A stretch of 64,000 bases of DNA from Planktothrix tepida PCC 9214 (GCF_900009145.1 NZ_LN889782.1:1111093-1175092), one strand, 5' to 3'; counted from the stretch's first letter, positions 28,666 through 39,004 are shown. Notes: generated by a model not told the origin, from the letters alone. Numbers and translations are program-made.

Positions 28666-29838
28666 ATGACTGCTGTTAGTGAATTCAAACCTGGTCTTGA
28701 AGGCGTTCCAGCCACCTTATCCAGCATTAGCTACGTTGATGGACAAAAAGGCATTCTGGAGTACCGAGGAATTAGTATTCAACAACTGGCGAACTATAGT
28801 ACCTTTCTGGAAACATCTTATTTGTTGATTTGGGGAAAACTTCCCACTAAAGACGAATTAACTGAGTTTGAGCATGAAATTCGCTATCATCGACGGATTA
28901 AATATCGGATTCGGGACATGATGAAATGTTTCCCGGAAACGGGTCATCCTATGGATGCCTTACAAACCTCAGCCGCGGCGTTAGGATTATTCTATTCTCG
29001 TCGGGCTTTGGATAATCCTCAATATATTCGAGAAGCGGTGGTGCGGTTACTTGCAAAAATTCCCACGATGGTGGCTGCATTTCAATTAATGCGGAAAGGA
29101 AATGATCCGGTACAACCCCGTGATGATTTGGATTATTCCGCTAATTTTCTCTATATGTTGAGTGAACGGGAACCTGATCCCTTAGCAGCATGGGTTTTTG
29201 ATGTGTGTCTGACTCTTCATGCAGAACATACCATTAACGCTTCTACCTTTTCCGCCATGGTGACCGCTTCTACGTTAACCGATCCCTATGCGGTGATTGC
29301 TTCAGCCGTTGGTACTTTGGCAGGGCCATTACATGGAGGGGCCAATGAAGAGGTTTTAGTGATGTTAGAAGAAATTGGTGCTGTAGAAAATGTCGCTCCC
29401 TATATAGACAGTCTGATTGCTCAAAAATCTAAGATTATGGGATTCGGACATCGGGTTTATAAAGTTAAAGACCCCCGCGCTACGATTTTACAACAACTAG
29501 CCGAAAAACTGTTTGAGAAGTTCGGTCATGACCAATATTATGAAATTGCGCTGGAACTAGAACGAGTCGTTGCTGATCGTTTAGGCGGAAAAGGAATTTA
29601 TCCTAACGTTGATTTCTATTCGGGTCTGGTTTATCGCAAGTTAGGCATTCCGGCCGATTTATTCACCCCAATTTTTGCGATCGCTCGTGTTTCGGGTTGG
29701 TTAGCCCACTGGAAAGAACAACTCACCAAAAACCGCATCTTCCGCCCCACTCAAATTTATACGGGTTCTCACAATGAAACCTACGTTCCTATCGATGAAC
29801 GTAACTGTGCCATTAACCTAGAAGAATCAACGTTGTAA
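28666..29838 (+). CDS. gltA: Citrate synthase
   Basis: 390 residues. It condenses acetyl-CoA with oxaloacetate at the entry of the TCA branch. The active-site motif GFGHRVYKVKDPRA and an earlier catalytic His in LHGGANEEV are present, and the short bacterial/archaeal type length fits. It acts upstream of aconitase (acnB at 55.6 kb), which lies in the same window but is not linked to it. Confidence 0.96.
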   Translation: MTAVSEFKPGLEGVPATLSSISYVDGQKGILEYRGISIQQLANYSTFLETSYLLIWGKLPTKDELTEFEHEIRYHRRIKYRIRDMMKCFPETGHPMDALQTSAAALGLFYSRRALDNPQYIREAVVRLLAKIPTMVAAFQLMRKGNDPVQPRDDLDYSANFLYMLSEREPDPLAAWVFDVCLTLHAEHTINASTFSAMVTASTLTDPYAVIASAVGTLAGPLHGGANEEVLVMLEEIGAVENVAPYIDSLIAQKSKIMGFGHRVYKVKDPRATILQQLAEKLFEKFGHDQYYEIALELERVVADRLGGKGIYPNVDFYSGLVYRKLGIPADLFTPIFAIARVSGWLAHWKEQLTKNRIFRPTQIYTGSHNETYVPIDERNCAINLEESTL

Positions 29839-30271
29839 CAGTTGACGGTTGACGGCTTTGCACTGAGCTTGGTCGAAGTGTTGACAACTCGCCGTTAACC
29901 GCAAACTTTCGTTTTTTTAATTTCACCCATCAGTAAGTTTCGAGAGTCAGCGCAAGTTTTGAGGACGGTCAAACGCTATACTAATTTACGGTAAAGTCTT
30001 AAAAAATCTTTACGAGAATGTGGGCTTTGTGAAGTCGTAGAGACAGCCTAGGGCAAGTCTCGCCTCAACCCAGAGCGGTTTAAAGTCACTGAACTTTGTC
30101 TCTAACTGTTGCTATCGCAACAAAATTTAGGGAATTCAAAGTTAAAACTTCATCTAAGCTGGGGGATCAACAAAGTCTTCAAAACAGGACGGACAATCTC
30201 CTATTTTCACTTAATGGAATTTTGCCGTTTTTAAATTAATCAAGCATCCATTGTTGCGTATCACAGATTCC
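29839..30271. other. Long intergenic region and probable ndhA leader
   Basis: 433 bp without a gene. It starts with STRR-like TTGACGG copies (29842-29856), has a small hairpin GTAAAG/CTTTAC (29991-29996 and 30008-30013), and otherwise no recognisable RNA gene. It presumably carries the promoter and a long 5' leader of the ndhAIGE operon. Confidence 0.45.
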
Positions 30272-31390
30272 ATGAACCCAGGAATTGACTTACAAGAAAG
30301 TTTTGTAGAAGCCCTAATAGGTCTGGGCTTACCGTCAGAGATTGCTAAATTGTTTTGGCTTCCTCTGCCGATGGGACTAATGCTTGTAGCTGCAACCGTT
30401 GGTGTTTTAGCAACGGTCTGGTTAGAACGGAAAATTTCTGCCGCAGCCCAACAACGCATTGGCCCGGAATATATAGGCCCGATGGGAACCTTAGCCCCTT
30501 TAGCAGATGGCTTGAAATTGCTCTTTAAAGAAGATACGGTTCCGACAAATTCTGACCCTTGGTTATTTACCTTGGGGCCGATTATTGTAGCAATTCCCGT
30601 GTTTTTGTCCTATTTAATTGTCCCTTTTGGACAAAACATGGTGATTACAGATTTAGGAACTGCTATTTTTCTGTGGATTGCCCTTTCGAGTATTCAACCC
30701 ATTGGGTTGTTAATGTCGGGTTATGCCTCCAATAATAAATACTCTTTATTAGGAGGGTTACGAGCCGCAGCCCAATCCATTAGTTATGAAATTCCTCTGG
30801 CTTTAGCAGTTCTGGCTGTGGTGATGATGTCCAATAGTATGAGTACCCTGGATATCGTCAATCAACAGTCGGGCTATGGAATTTTAGGTTGGAATATTTG
30901 GCGTCAACCCGTTGGATTCTTGATCTTCTGGATTGCAGCTTTAGCTGAATGTGAGCGTTTACCTTTCGATTTACCTGAAGCTGAAGAAGAACTGGTGGCG
31001 GGTTACCAGACTGAATATTCAGGGATGAAGTTTGCTCTGTATTATTTAGCCTCATACATCAATTTGGTACTCTCATCCCTGATGGTGGCGGTTTTATACC
31101 TGGGGGGTTGGGATTTTCCGATTCCTGTCGATTGGGTGGCTCATACGTTAGGGTTGAGTGAAACCACACCCTGGTTACAAGTGATATTGGCGATGCTGGG
31201 CATCACCATGACGGTTTTAAAAGCTTATCTTTTGGTCTTTACGGCAATTTTACTGCGCTGGACAGTGCCTCGCGTTCGGATTGACCAACTGTTAAATCTA
31301 GGCTGGAAATTCTTATTACCGGTTGGTTTAGTCAATTTGCTGTTAACCGCAGCCCTGAAATTGGCGTTCCCCGTTGCTTTTGGTGGATAA
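30272..31390 (+). CDS. ndhA: NAD(P)H-quinone oxidoreductase subunit 1
   Basis: 372 residues from the ATG at 30272, the usual NdhA length. The TTG at 30251 would add seven residues. It is a membrane subunit of NDH-1 at the quinone-binding site. Typical sequences are [35 protein letters not shown] and [15 protein letters not shown]. It is the first gene of ndhA-I-G-E, which acts in respiration and cyclic electron flow in the thylakoid. Confidence 0.98.
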   Translation: MNPGIDLQESFVEALIGLGLPSEIAKLFWLPLPMGLMLVAATVGVLATVWLERKISAAAQQRIGPEYIGPMGTLAPLADGLKLLFKEDTVPTNSDPWLFTLGPIIVAIPVFLSYLIVPFGQNMVITDLGTAIFLWIALSSIQPIGLLMSGYASNNKYSLLGGLRAAAQSISYEIPLALAVLAVVMMSNSMSTLDIVNQQSGYGILGWNIWRQPVGFLIFWIAALAECERLPFDLPEAEEELVAGYQTEYSGMKFALYYLASYINLVLSSLMVAVLYLGGWDFPIPVDWVAHTLGLSETTPWLQVILAMLGITMTVLKAYLLVFTAILLRWTVPRVRIDQLLNLGWKFLLPVGLVNLLLTAALKLAFPVAFGG

Positions 31391-31447
31391 AGCCATTGAT
31401 CTCCATAAACCACGATTACTTGCCTTCATCTGTTCGAGGAAGACATC

Positions 31448-32038
31448 ATGCTGAAGTTTCTTAACCAAGTCACTGAGTACGCCAAAGAAACCTTTCAAGC
31501 TGCCAAATATATTGGTCAGGGGCTTTCTGTTACATTTGATCATATGCGTCGTCGTCCGATTACGGTTCAGTACCCCTACGAAAAATTAATTCCTTCTGAA
31601 CGGTTTCGGGGACGGATTCACTTTGAATTTGACAAATGTATTGCTTGCGAAGTTTGTGTTCGTGTCTGTCCGATCAATTTACCTGTGGTGGATTGGAACT
31701 ATAACAAGGAAAGCAAGAAAAAGCAGCTTAAACACTACAGTATTGATTTTGGCGTCTGTATTTTCTGTGGGAACTGTGTAGAATACTGTCCCACAAACTG
31801 CCTCTCCATGACGGAGGAGTATGAATTAGGAGTTTATGACCGTCATGAGTTGAATTATGATAGCGTCGCTTTGGGACGTTTACCTTATAAAGTCACGAAT
31901 GATCCCATGGTCACGCCGTTACGCGAGTTCGCTTATTTACCGGCTGGGGAATTTGACCCCCATGATCTGCCGGAAACGGCTCGTCGTGCTGGCTTGCGTC
32001 CAGAGTCCATTATTGAACAACTGGAAAAAAAAGAATAA
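31448..32038 (+). CDS. ndhI: NDH-1 subunit I (two 4Fe-4S clusters)
   Basis: 196 residues. The two ferredoxin-type cluster motifs are [12 protein letters not shown] and [12 protein letters not shown]. The subunit passes electrons to the quinone site in the peripheral arm of NDH-1. It lies 57 bp after ndhA in the operon. Confidence 0.98.
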   Translation: MLKFLNQVTEYAKETFQAAKYIGQGLSVTFDHMRRRPITVQYPYEKLIPSERFRGRIHFEFDKCIACEVCVRVCPINLPVVDWNYNKESKKKQLKHYSIDFGVCIFCGNCVEYCPTNCLSMTEEYELGVYDRHELNYDSVALGRLPYKVTNDPMVTPLREFAYLPAGEFDPHDLPETARRAGLRPESIIEQLEKKE

Positions 32039-32040
32039 GG

Positions 32041-32072
32041 GTTGACCGTTGACGGGAAACCGTTGACGGTTA
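32041..32072. repeat. TTGACGG heptamer copies between ndhI and ndhG
   Basis: TTGACCG, TTGACGG and a second TTGACGG follow each other with a short interruption. The same heptamer lies before ndhA at 29842-29856. This is an STRR tract inside the ndh operon. Confidence 0.6.
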
Positions 32073-32120
32073 ATTACTGCTGAATTGCTCTAAATACTTT
32101 AATTAAGGGATGATGAAATT

Positions 32121-32738
32121 GTGAATCTAGCAGAAGGGGTTCAATTTGTTGCATTTGGCTTATTAGCCGTGATGATCATTGGAACAGCTTTAGGTGTGGT
32201 ACTGCTGACCAATATCGTCTATTCTGCGTTTTTATTGGGTGGTGTATTTATTAGCATTGCCGGATTATATCTTCTCCTGAATGCTGATTTTGTCGCCGCT
32301 GCACAAGTTTTAATTTATGTCGGTTCGGTGAATGTTCTCATCCTATTTGGGATTATGTTAGTCAACAAGAGGGAAACTTTTAAAGAACTTCCTCTAAGTT
32401 GGCTTCGCAAAGGCTCAACAGCCGTTGTTTGTGTGGGATTATTTGCCCTTTTAGGCGCAATGGTCTTGTCTACATCTTGGTCAATTACCCCAGTGGTTGC
32501 ACCCGTTGAAAGTTCAATTGCTTTAATTGGACAACACTTTTTTACCGATTTCCTATTACCCTTTGAATTGGCTTCGGTGTTTCTTTTAATGGCGATGGTC
32601 GGAGCAATTATTCTGGCCCGTCGAGATTATATTCCTGATGTTTCATCTACCCAAAAAACTGAGACTCCGGTTTTAACTTTACAAGAACGTCCCCGTGAGT
32701 TCGTATCTATAGGAAGCGATCGCCCTCAAGATCGTTAG
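32121..32738 (+). CDS. ndhG: NAD(P)H-quinone oxidoreductase subunit 6
   Basis: 205 residues with five membrane helices, starting at GTG 32121 (AAGGGA upstream). VYSAFLLGGVFISIAGLYLL and AAQVLIYVGSVNVLILFGIM are typical of NdhG/NuoJ. The hydrophilic tail after residue 170 is normal for cyanobacteria. It is the third gene of the operon. Confidence 0.97.
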   Translation: MNLAEGVQFVAFGLLAVMIIGTALGVVLLTNIVYSAFLLGGVFISIAGLYLLLNADFVAAAQVLIYVGSVNVLILFGIMLVNKRETFKELPLSWLRKGSTAVVCVGLFALLGAMVLSTSWSITPVVAPVESSIALIGQHFFTDFLLPFELASVFLLMAMVGAIILARRDYIPDVSSTQKTETPVLTLQERPREFVSIGSDRPQDR

Positions 32739-32820
32739 GGATTTTAAGGGTAAAAAGGGGGAAAGGGACTGCTATTTTTAATGTGTTCAATTCAAGTCAA
32801 TAGGAGAAAATCGTAATCTT

Positions 32821-33132
32821 ATGCAATTACAACTGGAGTATTTTTTGTTGTTAGCGGCGGCTTTATTTTGCATTGGAATTTATGGATTAATTACCAGCCG
32901 AAATGCAGTGCGAGTGTTAATGTCCATTGAAATCTTACTAAATGCAGTCAACTTGAATTTAATGGCATTTTCTAACTTTTTAGATTCTGCTAATATTAAA
33001 GGTCAAGTCTTTACTGTATTTGTGATTACTGTAGCTGCGGCTGAAGCCGCCGTCGGTTTAGCAATTGTTCTCACCATTTATCGCAACCGAGACACGGTTG
33101 ATATGGAAGAATTTAATTTGTTAAAATGGTAA
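32821..33132 (+). CDS. ndhE: NAD(P)H-quinone oxidoreductase subunit 4L
   Basis: 103 residues with three helices. [20 protein letters not shown] carries the conserved membrane Glu, and [13 protein letters not shown] follows. It is homologous to NuoK, part of the proton-pumping membrane arm. It is the last gene of ndhA-I-G-E, and the STRR tract begins at its stop codon. Confidence 0.98.
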   Translation: MQLQLEYFLLLAAALFCIGIYGLITSRNAVRVLMSIEILLNAVNLNLMAFSNFLDSANIKGQVFTVFVITVAAAEAAVGLAIVLTIYRNRDTVDMEEFNLLKW

Positions 33133-33134
33133 GT

Positions 33135-33187
33135 CAGTTATCAGTTATCAGTTATCAGTTATCAGTTATCAGTTATCAGTTATCAGT
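33135..33187. repeat. Tandem 7-bp repeat (CAGTTAT)x7, STRR type
   Basis: Seven perfect direct copies of CAGTTAT start three bases after the ndhE stop codon, the longest uninterrupted heptamer array in the window. Only noncoding DNA separates it from the convergent peptidase gene. Confidence 0.9.
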
Positions 33188-33253
33188 GGTTATATATACT
33201 TGGAGCCTACGGCTTCACTCGGTGCTAGATGCGTCTGTACACAAGTTAATGAT

Positions 33254-33325
33254 TTCCCATCTCTCCTCATCCCCTCATCTCCCCGTCCCCTTGTCTCCCC
33301 GTCCCCTTGTCCCCTTGTCCTCCCT
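33254..33325. repeat. Pyrimidine-rich imperfect repeats (TCCCC/TTGTC)
   Basis: The plus strand is almost pure pyrimidine with repeated CCCCTTGTC and TCTCCCCGTC blocks. Its origin is unknown. It stands between the ndhE-side STRR array and the end of the peptidase gene. Confidence 0.55.
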
Positions 33326-34587
33326 TATGGCTGAACAACCATGACTGCATAATGGTTTAAATTCAGGAGTTCGGTCACAATATTTTGGAGTTCTAAAGGC
33401 TGAAAGGATTGAATTTGTAGGGGATAAGTTACGGATAAATCAGGTTGTGCGACGGTGAAATAATATCCATATAACCCGGCTAACTGTCCTGGAGTCTCCG
33501 TTGAAAAGGCATAGTCATTACAGAGAAAACGTTGACTTCGCCTCAATTCGGTTTCAGAAATTGGCTCAATCATTAATTCATGAATTTCTTCACAAATTAA
33601 GTCTTCTACTTTCTCTAAATTTTGAGGTTCTAATAAAGCACTAATTGTAAATAAGCTAGACTCTTGTTGTAAAGAAAAATCGCTGCAAATATCATGGACA
33701 AGCTGAAGTTTCTCTCGCAGTTTTTGGACTAATCGAGAAGTTCGTCCCGATGCGATAATGGAAGAAATTAAATCTAAGCCATAAGCTTGTCTTAAATGGT
33801 CAATTCCTGGCCCTGTCCACGCTAAGGTTAATCGTGCTTCTTCAATATAAGGTAAACGCAGTTCTCGGCGACGAATTTCTTTAATTTGGGGGCGAACCAC
33901 CTCATAAAGATGGGGGAAACTAGCAGGGGGGAAAAAATTATCAAAGGCTTCATGAATTAAATCCAAAGCTTGCTGCTCCTCCACACCCCCAATAATCACA
34001 ACCGCCATATTTTCCGGTTGGTAACGACATCGATGGAAGCAACGCATTTCATAGGGCGAGTGTTCCATTAATTTCGCTTCTGTACCCAAAACAGAACGAC
34101 TGTAGGGATGACGTTCATACACCGTTTCCATCAAGGCTTGAAAACTCAGCCAATCAGGATCATCTTGCGCTTGACGAATTTCTTCTAAAACCACATCCCG
34201 TTCTCGATTAAACTCGCTTTCGGGAATCGTTGCGTGTAGTAATAAATCCCCCAAAGCCTGCAATGTTTCCTTCAAATATTGAGCGGCAGTTGTAATATAA
34301 AAATGAGCATAATCGTGACTGGTAGCAGCATTCGCCACACCCCCACAACTTTCAATCACTTGATCGAACACACCAGGGCCAATCCACTCTGTACCCTTAA
34401 AAATCATGTGTTCTAAAAAGTGCGCCATTCCTGACCACATATCCGGCTCATAAATGGCACCAGCCCTTACCCAGACATCAACAACGACAACTGGGGTTGC
34501 CGGAATTTGCTGGTGAATAACCGTTAAACCATTATTCAGCTTAAACGTGCTGGCGGGAAACGTTGACGTTGCGAAAACTTGAGACAA
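33325..34587 (-). CDS. M16 family zinc metallopeptidase
   Basis: 420 residues. The inverted zinc motif HFLEHMIFKGT is near residue 61, and the distal Glu fits the E of VLEEIRQAQDD. The C-terminal half has ASGRTSRLVQKLREKLQLVHD, typical of M16B processing-peptidase-like proteins. No signal peptide is seen. Cyanobacteria often carry two adjacent M16 genes, but here only one is present and it looks complete for a single subunit. Confidence 0.92.
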   Translation of the reverse strand: MSQVFATSTFPASTFKLNNGLTVIHQQIPATPVVVVDVWVRAGAIYEPDMWSGMAHFLEHMIFKGTEWIGPGVFDQVIESCGGVANAATSHDYAHFYITTAAQYLKETLQALGDLLLHATIPESEFNRERDVVLEEIRQAQDDPDWLSFQALMETVYERHPYSRSVLGTEAKLMEHSPYEMRCFHRCRYQPENMAVVIIGGVEEQQALDLIHEAFDNFFPPASFPHLYEVVRPQIKEIRRRELRLPYIEEARLTLAWTGPGIDHLRQAYGLDLISSIIASGRTSRLVQKLREKLQLVHDICSDFSLQQESSLFTISALLEPQNLEKVEDLICEEIHELMIEPISETELRRSQRFLCNDYAFSTETPGQLAGLYGYYFTVAQPDLSVTYPLQIQSFQPLELQNIVTELLNLNHYAVMVVQP

Positions 34588-34773
34588 ATTGTTAAGTATT
34601 AAACTCCACTTAATCTAGCCTACTCTAAATTAATCAGGAGTAACCGAGAAAATCTGAGTATCTTGATACAAATTGCCGACGGAAGAACCCTTGCTTGTGA
34701 CTGGCAGCAGAAAATAGAACATCGGGAGTCGCTTAACTCGGTGAACCAACAATTCAGCGTCTAGGTGTGAGGG

Positions 34774-34838
34774 AAAAAAATATCATCCTAGAGCAAGGCT
34801 AGGGGCTGTGTAAGCCAGGCTGCTGCTCTAGGATGATA
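34774..34838 (-). terminator. Very strong terminator after the SdrD-like gene
   Basis: TATCATCCTAGAGCA (34781-34795) and TGCTCTAGGATGATA (34824-34838) are perfect 15-bp inverted repeats. On the minus strand the stem is followed by seven T residues (A run at 34774-34780). It lies 40 bp beyond the stop of the SdrD-like gene and insulates the peptidase gene from it. Confidence 0.9.
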
Positions 34839-34878
34839 TAAGTATTAAATAGATAGCAAAATCAATGCTATGTCCGTT

Positions 34879-36438
34879 TTAAACGACAGTGGTTCCCGGA
34901 ACGGGAATTAAAGCGTTTTGGTTAATGGCGGGACTGGGTTGGAAAGTCGCCAAACCAACGGCAACTTGGGCTGCTTGATTCGTACCTAAGATGACATTAG
35001 GAACGGCAGTGGTTAAGAACTGATCCGTTGTCCGAACAATGTAGTCCTTGGGAGTGTCAAGATTCAAGAACCCGAAGGAACCCGCCGCATCACTCACTGA
35101 ACTCGGTTCACTGGAATCTAACTTGGAGTTGTTATTGAGGTCAAGATAGATTTCCGCACCGGGCAGATTGGGTTCACCCGGTTGAACAATGCCATCACCG
35201 TTAAGATCATTGAAAACAAATCCTGTGATGCTGTCCGGTAAGACGGCACTTGCTGTAGGAGCAAAAGTATAGAGGAAGTTAGCCTGAGCAGAACCTGCTG
35301 GAATCACCGGAGCATCAATTGTAGCCCCAGGCAGAGGTGAAGTTCTAACGTAGCTAGTCGTTGGGGGAACGGAAGTTACGGGGAAAGACTTGGCGACAGA
35401 AAGGGGATCGGCTAAAAGCTGGTAAGCGAGATAGGGGTTTTGAGCTAAGGTTTCGTTAGATTGCTGTCCAACATTAGTATTTAAGCCTTTGATAATGTAA
35501 GCCCCATCAGCACCACTCACCGTAGACTTTTCACCTAAGTCAAAGACGTTATTTCCATTAGAATCAATAAAGACCGTAACGCCTCGAATTCCGGGTTCTG
35601 AAGCTTCGGGGAAGCCATTACCATTCAGGTCATTAATGACTTTACCGTAAACACTATTGGGAGCAACAACACCCAGATCGGCTCTGGTGGTCGAGCCACC
35701 AAAGACATCAACCACTAACGGAGTATTGGTTGTTGATAAGAGATCACCCAGAATCGAGTTTTCTCCTGTTACCTCAGAAGCTTGAGCAATTCTCAACAAG
35801 TAGGAACCCGGGGGTAAAACATTAAAGTTATAAAACCCGGCTTCATTCGTAAAAGTGCTAGGTTCGTTGGAGTTGAGGAAACCATCGTTGTTCAGGTCAA
35901 TGTAGACCGGAATATTGGGTAACGTCGCATCCGTAAAGGGATCATATATCTGAGTATTGGCAAACCCATTGGTATTGACAATCAGGTTGCCGTTACTGTC
36001 GTAGATGTTGGAATTATAGGGAACGATATTGCCGTTATCGTCGTAGACGTAGTTGTAGAGACCGAGCAGATTGTTATCTACAAAGACAGCCCCTGCAATG
36101 TTGCCACTCAGAGACGGAACAACGGGGGTAACGGCTCCAGTATTGGCAATGTTAAATGTAGCTGTGTCTGCGGCTCCTGTTAGGGTGACAGGTTTGGCTA
36201 CCGTTGTCCGTGTAAAACCTGGAGGAACGACTTGTCCAACTTGATAGCTTCCTGCCGCTAGACTGGGAAACGAATAAAAACCGTTAATGTCAGTGATCGA
36301 AACTTTTTCTAGGGACTCGGGTAAACCATTGCCATTGCTATCTAAAAAGACAGTGACATTGGGAAGTGCAATATCTCCAGCATCAAAGATGCCGTTGAAA
36401 TTAATATCATTAAATGTTGTACCGTTGAGAGTGCTCAC
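34879..36438 (-). CDS. SdrD B-like repeat protein (cell-surface type)
   Basis: 519 residues made of about four SdrD_B-type beta-sandwich repeats. Each starts with a GxxFNDxNxNG-like calcium-loop sequence (GTTFNDINFNGIFDAGD; GKVINDLNGNGFPEASEPG; GFVFNDLNGDGIVQPGEPN) and runs to a PGSYxxR-like strand. Asp/Asn-rich DxNxNG loops are the calcium-binding elements known in Staphylococcus Sdr proteins. There is no N-terminal signal peptide and no LPXTG-type or PEP-CTERM anchor, so export, if any, is by another route such as type I secretion. The role is unknown. Confidence 0.8.
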   Translation of the reverse strand: MSTLNGTTFNDINFNGIFDAGDIALPNVTVFLDSNGNGLPESLEKVSITDINGFYSFPSLAAGSYQVGQVVPPGFTRTTVAKPVTLTGAADTATFNIANTGAVTPVVPSLSGNIAGAVFVDNNLLGLYNYVYDDNGNIVPYNSNIYDSNGNLIVNTNGFANTQIYDPFTDATLPNIPVYIDLNNDGFLNSNEPSTFTNEAGFYNFNVLPPGSYLLRIAQASEVTGENSILGDLLSTTNTPLVVDVFGGSTTRADLGVVAPNSVYGKVINDLNGNGFPEASEPGIRGVTVFIDSNGNNVFDLGEKSTVSGADGAYIIKGLNTNVGQQSNETLAQNPYLAYQLLADPLSVAKSFPVTSVPPTTSYVRTSPLPGATIDAPVIPAGSAQANFLYTFAPTASAVLPDSITGFVFNDLNGDGIVQPGEPNLPGAEIYLDLNNNSKLDSSEPSSVSDAAGSFGFLNLDTPKDYIVRTTDQFLTTAVPNVILGTNQAAQVAVGLATFQPSPAINQNALIPVPGTTVV

Positions 36439-36677
36439 GATTTGACTCCTCCACCAAAGTGAATTGCGAAGACCGATTCCGTTTAGCTGCGGGCGTAACC
36501 CGTTGCTTACCCTTGTAACTACACCCCTTAATTTAGAATAAGCGAGTGTATCAAGTCCAAGCCGGATATGAATTCTACATTATCGTAGGCAACTATATCA
36601 GACTTCCTAGAGATCTGGCAATTTGGATCGCCGGATTGAATTGCATCTTTCAATTAAATTTAGGTTTGAGCAACACC

Positions 36678-36703
36678 AGCACCCCATAAGCCATCGGGGT
36701 GCT
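36678..36703 (-). terminator. Hairpin downstream of ndhJ
   Basis: AGCACCCC (36678-36685) and GGGGTGCT (36696-36703) form a perfect 8-bp stem about 35 bp after the ndhJ stop. There is no clear T run, so it may be an RNA-stabilising 3' end rather than an intrinsic terminator. Confidence 0.5.
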
Positions 36704-36738
36704 AGAAGCTCATCAATATCTAAGGGCTGGCTTTGCCC

Positions 36739-37242
36739 TCAATAGGCATCTTGCAATTCATGGAAATCAGGAGAGATATAATCTTTTCTTAAAGGCCAAC
36801 CGACCCAATCTTCCGGCATTAAAATCCGTTTGAGATTGGGATGACCTTCGTAGACGATACCATACATATCGTAGGATTCTCGCTCCTGAAAATCGGCTGC
36901 TTTCCAGATCCAGTAGACTGAAGGGACTCTGGGATCATCCCGTGGAACGAAGACCTTGACGCAGATTTCCTGGGGTTGTTCCACATTGTCATCAATTTTA
37001 ACTAAGTGATAAACGCTGACTAAGGCATCCCCAGGGCCAGCATCATAGGCGCATTGACAACGCAGACAGTTGAACCCATAGGCATACAAAGCAGTGGCTA
37101 AGGGGATCAAATAATCTCGATCCACTTTAATCATTTCCACGCCCATTGTATTCGGGCCAAGGGATTCATGCTCAAAGCCATTTTGACTGAGCCATTGAGA
37201 AACTTTTCTGGCTTCAACGAGGGGGGCTTCGGAATTAGCCAC
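36739..37242 (-). CDS. ndhJ: NAD(P)H-quinone oxidoreductase subunit J
   Basis: 167 residues. I choose GTG at 37242 because AGGAGG lies six bases upstream. The in-frame TTG at 37269 would overlap ndhK by 35 bp and lacks an RBS. The peripheral-arm subunit motif [20 protein letters not shown] and [17 protein letters not shown] are typical of the NuoC/30-kDa family. It is the last gene of ndhC-K-J. Confidence 0.97.
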   Translation of the reverse strand: MANSEAPLVEARKVSQWLSQNGFEHESLGPNTMGVEMIKVDRDYLIPLATALYAYGFNCLRCQCAYDAGPGDALVSVYHLVKIDDNVEQPQEICVKVFVPRDDPRVPSVYWIWKAADFQERESYDMYGIVYEGHPNLKRILMPEDWVGWPLRKDYISPDFHELQDAY

Positions 37243-37957
37243 GTTTTTCCTCCTTTGTCCGTTCGGCAATTAAAGCGGGAGGAATCGGCATTCCCATAGC
37301 TTCGGTTAACTGTTTGGGGGGAACTTGACGGGACTCGGTGACTAAATATTGGCCGGTTAAAATCGGTGCAACCGGTTTCATATTATGACGACGGGTGTAA
37401 TAGCGATGGGTTTGTTGAAGATTAGCCCGTTCTTGCAAGGAATCATCCGAAATTTTCTTACGCAGTTTGATCACCGCATCAATAATGGCTTCGGGACGAG
37501 GAGGACACCCCGGAATATAAACATCCACAGGAATTAATTTATCAACCCCTCGCACGGCCGTTGTGGAGTCCATGCTGAACATTCCTCCGGTAACGGTACA
37601 AGCTCCCATGGCAATCACATACTTCGGTTCTGGCATTTGTTCGTACAAACGCACCAAAATCGGAGCATATTTCATGGTGATGGTTCCGGCGGTAATCAAT
37701 AAATCCGCTTGTCGAGGACTAGACCGAGGAACCAAACCAAAACGGTCAAAGTCAAACCGAGAACCAATTAAAGCGGCAAATTCAATAAAACAACAAGCTG
37801 TCCCGTACAACAGAGGCCATAAGCTAGACAGCCTTGCCCAGTTGTAAAGGTCATCCACCGTTGTCAGAATCACGTTTTCCGAGAGTTCCTGAGTGACTTG
37901 GGGACGCTCAACCGGATTGATAATTTTTTCCATTTCGGGTGAAATGCTTTGAGTCAT
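37235..37957 (-). CDS. ndhK: NAD(P)H-quinone oxidoreductase subunit K (4Fe-4S, N2)
   Basis: 240 residues from the ATG at 37957 (AAGGTG upstream). Another ATG at 37981 overlaps ndhC. Cluster N2 ligands are in [20 protein letters not shown] and [10 protein letters not shown]. This is the electron donor to the quinone. The gene overlaps the ndhJ start by 8 bp, consistent with coupled translation. Confidence 0.97.
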   Translation of the reverse strand: MTQSISPEMEKIINPVERPQVTQELSENVILTTVDDLYNWARLSSLWPLLYGTACCFIEFAALIGSRFDFDRFGLVPRSSPRQADLLITAGTITMKYAPILVRLYEQMPEPKYVIAMGACTVTGGMFSMDSTTAVRGVDKLIPVDVYIPGCPPRPEAIIDAVIKLRKKISDDSLQERANLQQTHRYYTRRHNMKPVAPILTGQYLVTESRQVPPKQLTEAMGMPIPPALIAERTKEEKRG

Positions 37958-37971
37958 GGTTTTATCACCTT

Positions 37972-38334
37972 TTATGACCATTCCAAGGCACCTTTACGCC
38001 AAGCGTAAACCAGTGCAATGACGAGAATTGCAATAAATATCAGGGCTTCAATAAAAGCCAAGAGTCCCAAATTATGAAAGGCAACGGCCCAAGGGTAGAG
38101 AAACACGGTTTCAACGTCGAAGACGACAAACACCAAGGCGAACATATAGTATCGGATGTTGAATTGAATCCATGCCCCTCCGATGGGTTCGTTCCCCGAT
38201 TCGTAGGTGGTGCGACGGACACCACTCCGGCTTTTGGGTCGTAGGACTTTGGACGCGCCCAAAGCCAGGATAGGAACTAGGCTGCAAATGATTAAGAAGC
38301 CTAAAAAATATTCGTAGCCACTAAGAACAAACAC
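37972..38334 (-). CDS. ndhC: NAD(P)H-quinone oxidoreductase subunit 3
   Basis: 120 residues with three membrane helices. The long first loop contains [19 protein letters not shown], and [13 protein letters not shown] follows. It corresponds to NuoA. It is the first gene of the ndhC-K-J operon and is divergent from rubA, with about 316 bp between the two starts holding both promoters. Confidence 0.98.
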   Translation of the reverse strand: MFVLSGYEYFLGFLIICSLVPILALGASKVLRPKSRSGVRRTTYESGNEPIGGAWIQFNIRYYMFALVFVVFDVETVFLYPWAVAFHNLGLLAFIEALIFIAILVIALVYAWRKGALEWS

Positions 38335-38650
38335 AATAAATCACAGATCGCGCTAGGTTTGTAACTGATTTTTTACATTTTGACATAATCCCCCGTTAAT
38401 CTTCGATCTAACCGGGAATTCTTAAATTTACAACTCTGTAAGATTTTAAAGCTTGATCGTCATTCCTCTGCCGTTAAGGGTCGTACCCATTTCACGAAAG
38501 TCCTGTTTCTGGATTTTCGGGTAGTGGGGGATACTGTTCAAATCTACGTCTGCTGTTCATACTGATGTGGGAAGGTTTGTTGTGATTTGCTCAAATTTTG
38601 TAATATTATTTAATAGTTATTCTAATAATCCTCAACTCATCCCTGTTCAA

Positions 38651-38980
38651 ATGAGTGAACCAGCCACTGAAGTGACAGCCCTTGATCGCCATGAGTGTAA
38701 GGCTTGTGGCTATGTCTATGAGCCAACCAAAGGCAGTTCTAATGTTCTTGCGGGGACAGCGTTTACAGATTTACCGACAAAGTGGCGTTGTCCCGTCTGT
38801 GGCGCACCGAAAAGCCAGTTTATCAATATTGGCTCTGAGGAAAACCCCTCTGGGTTTCAAGAGAACTTAGGCTTTGGTTTGGGGGTAAATACCTTGACCG
38901 CCCAGCAAAAGAATCTCCTAATTTTTGGGAGCTTGGCCCTGGGATTTTTGTTCTTTATGAGCTTGTATGGCCTAAATTGA
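38651..38980 (+). CDS. rubA: Membrane-anchored rubredoxin
   Basis: 109 residues from ATG 38651. An upstream in-frame start at 38567 adds a non-conserved stretch. The iron site is CKACGYVYEP plus RCPVCGAPKS, and a C-terminal membrane helix (LLIFGSLALGFLFFMSLYG) anchors it to the thylakoid. RubA is needed for photosystem assembly in cyanobacteria and is usually found directly before ycf48 and psbEFLJ, as here. Confidence 0.95.
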   Translation: MSEPATEVTALDRHECKACGYVYEPTKGSSNVLAGTAFTDLPTKWRCPVCGAPKSQFINIGSEENPSGFQENLGFGLGVNTLTAQQKNLLIFGSLALGFLFFMSLYGLN

Positions 38981-39004
38981 GGGATTAAAATTTCATTGAA
39001 TCTA

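Noticed and set aside
33135-33187. CRISPR-like repeat array
   Set aside because: Units are 7 bp and directly adjacent without spacers; it is an STRR tract and no cas gene is present.
33126-33344. 72-codon ORF after ndhE
   Set aside because: It translates the CAGTTAT tandem array and the pyrimidine-rich tract into repetitive peptide; not a gene.
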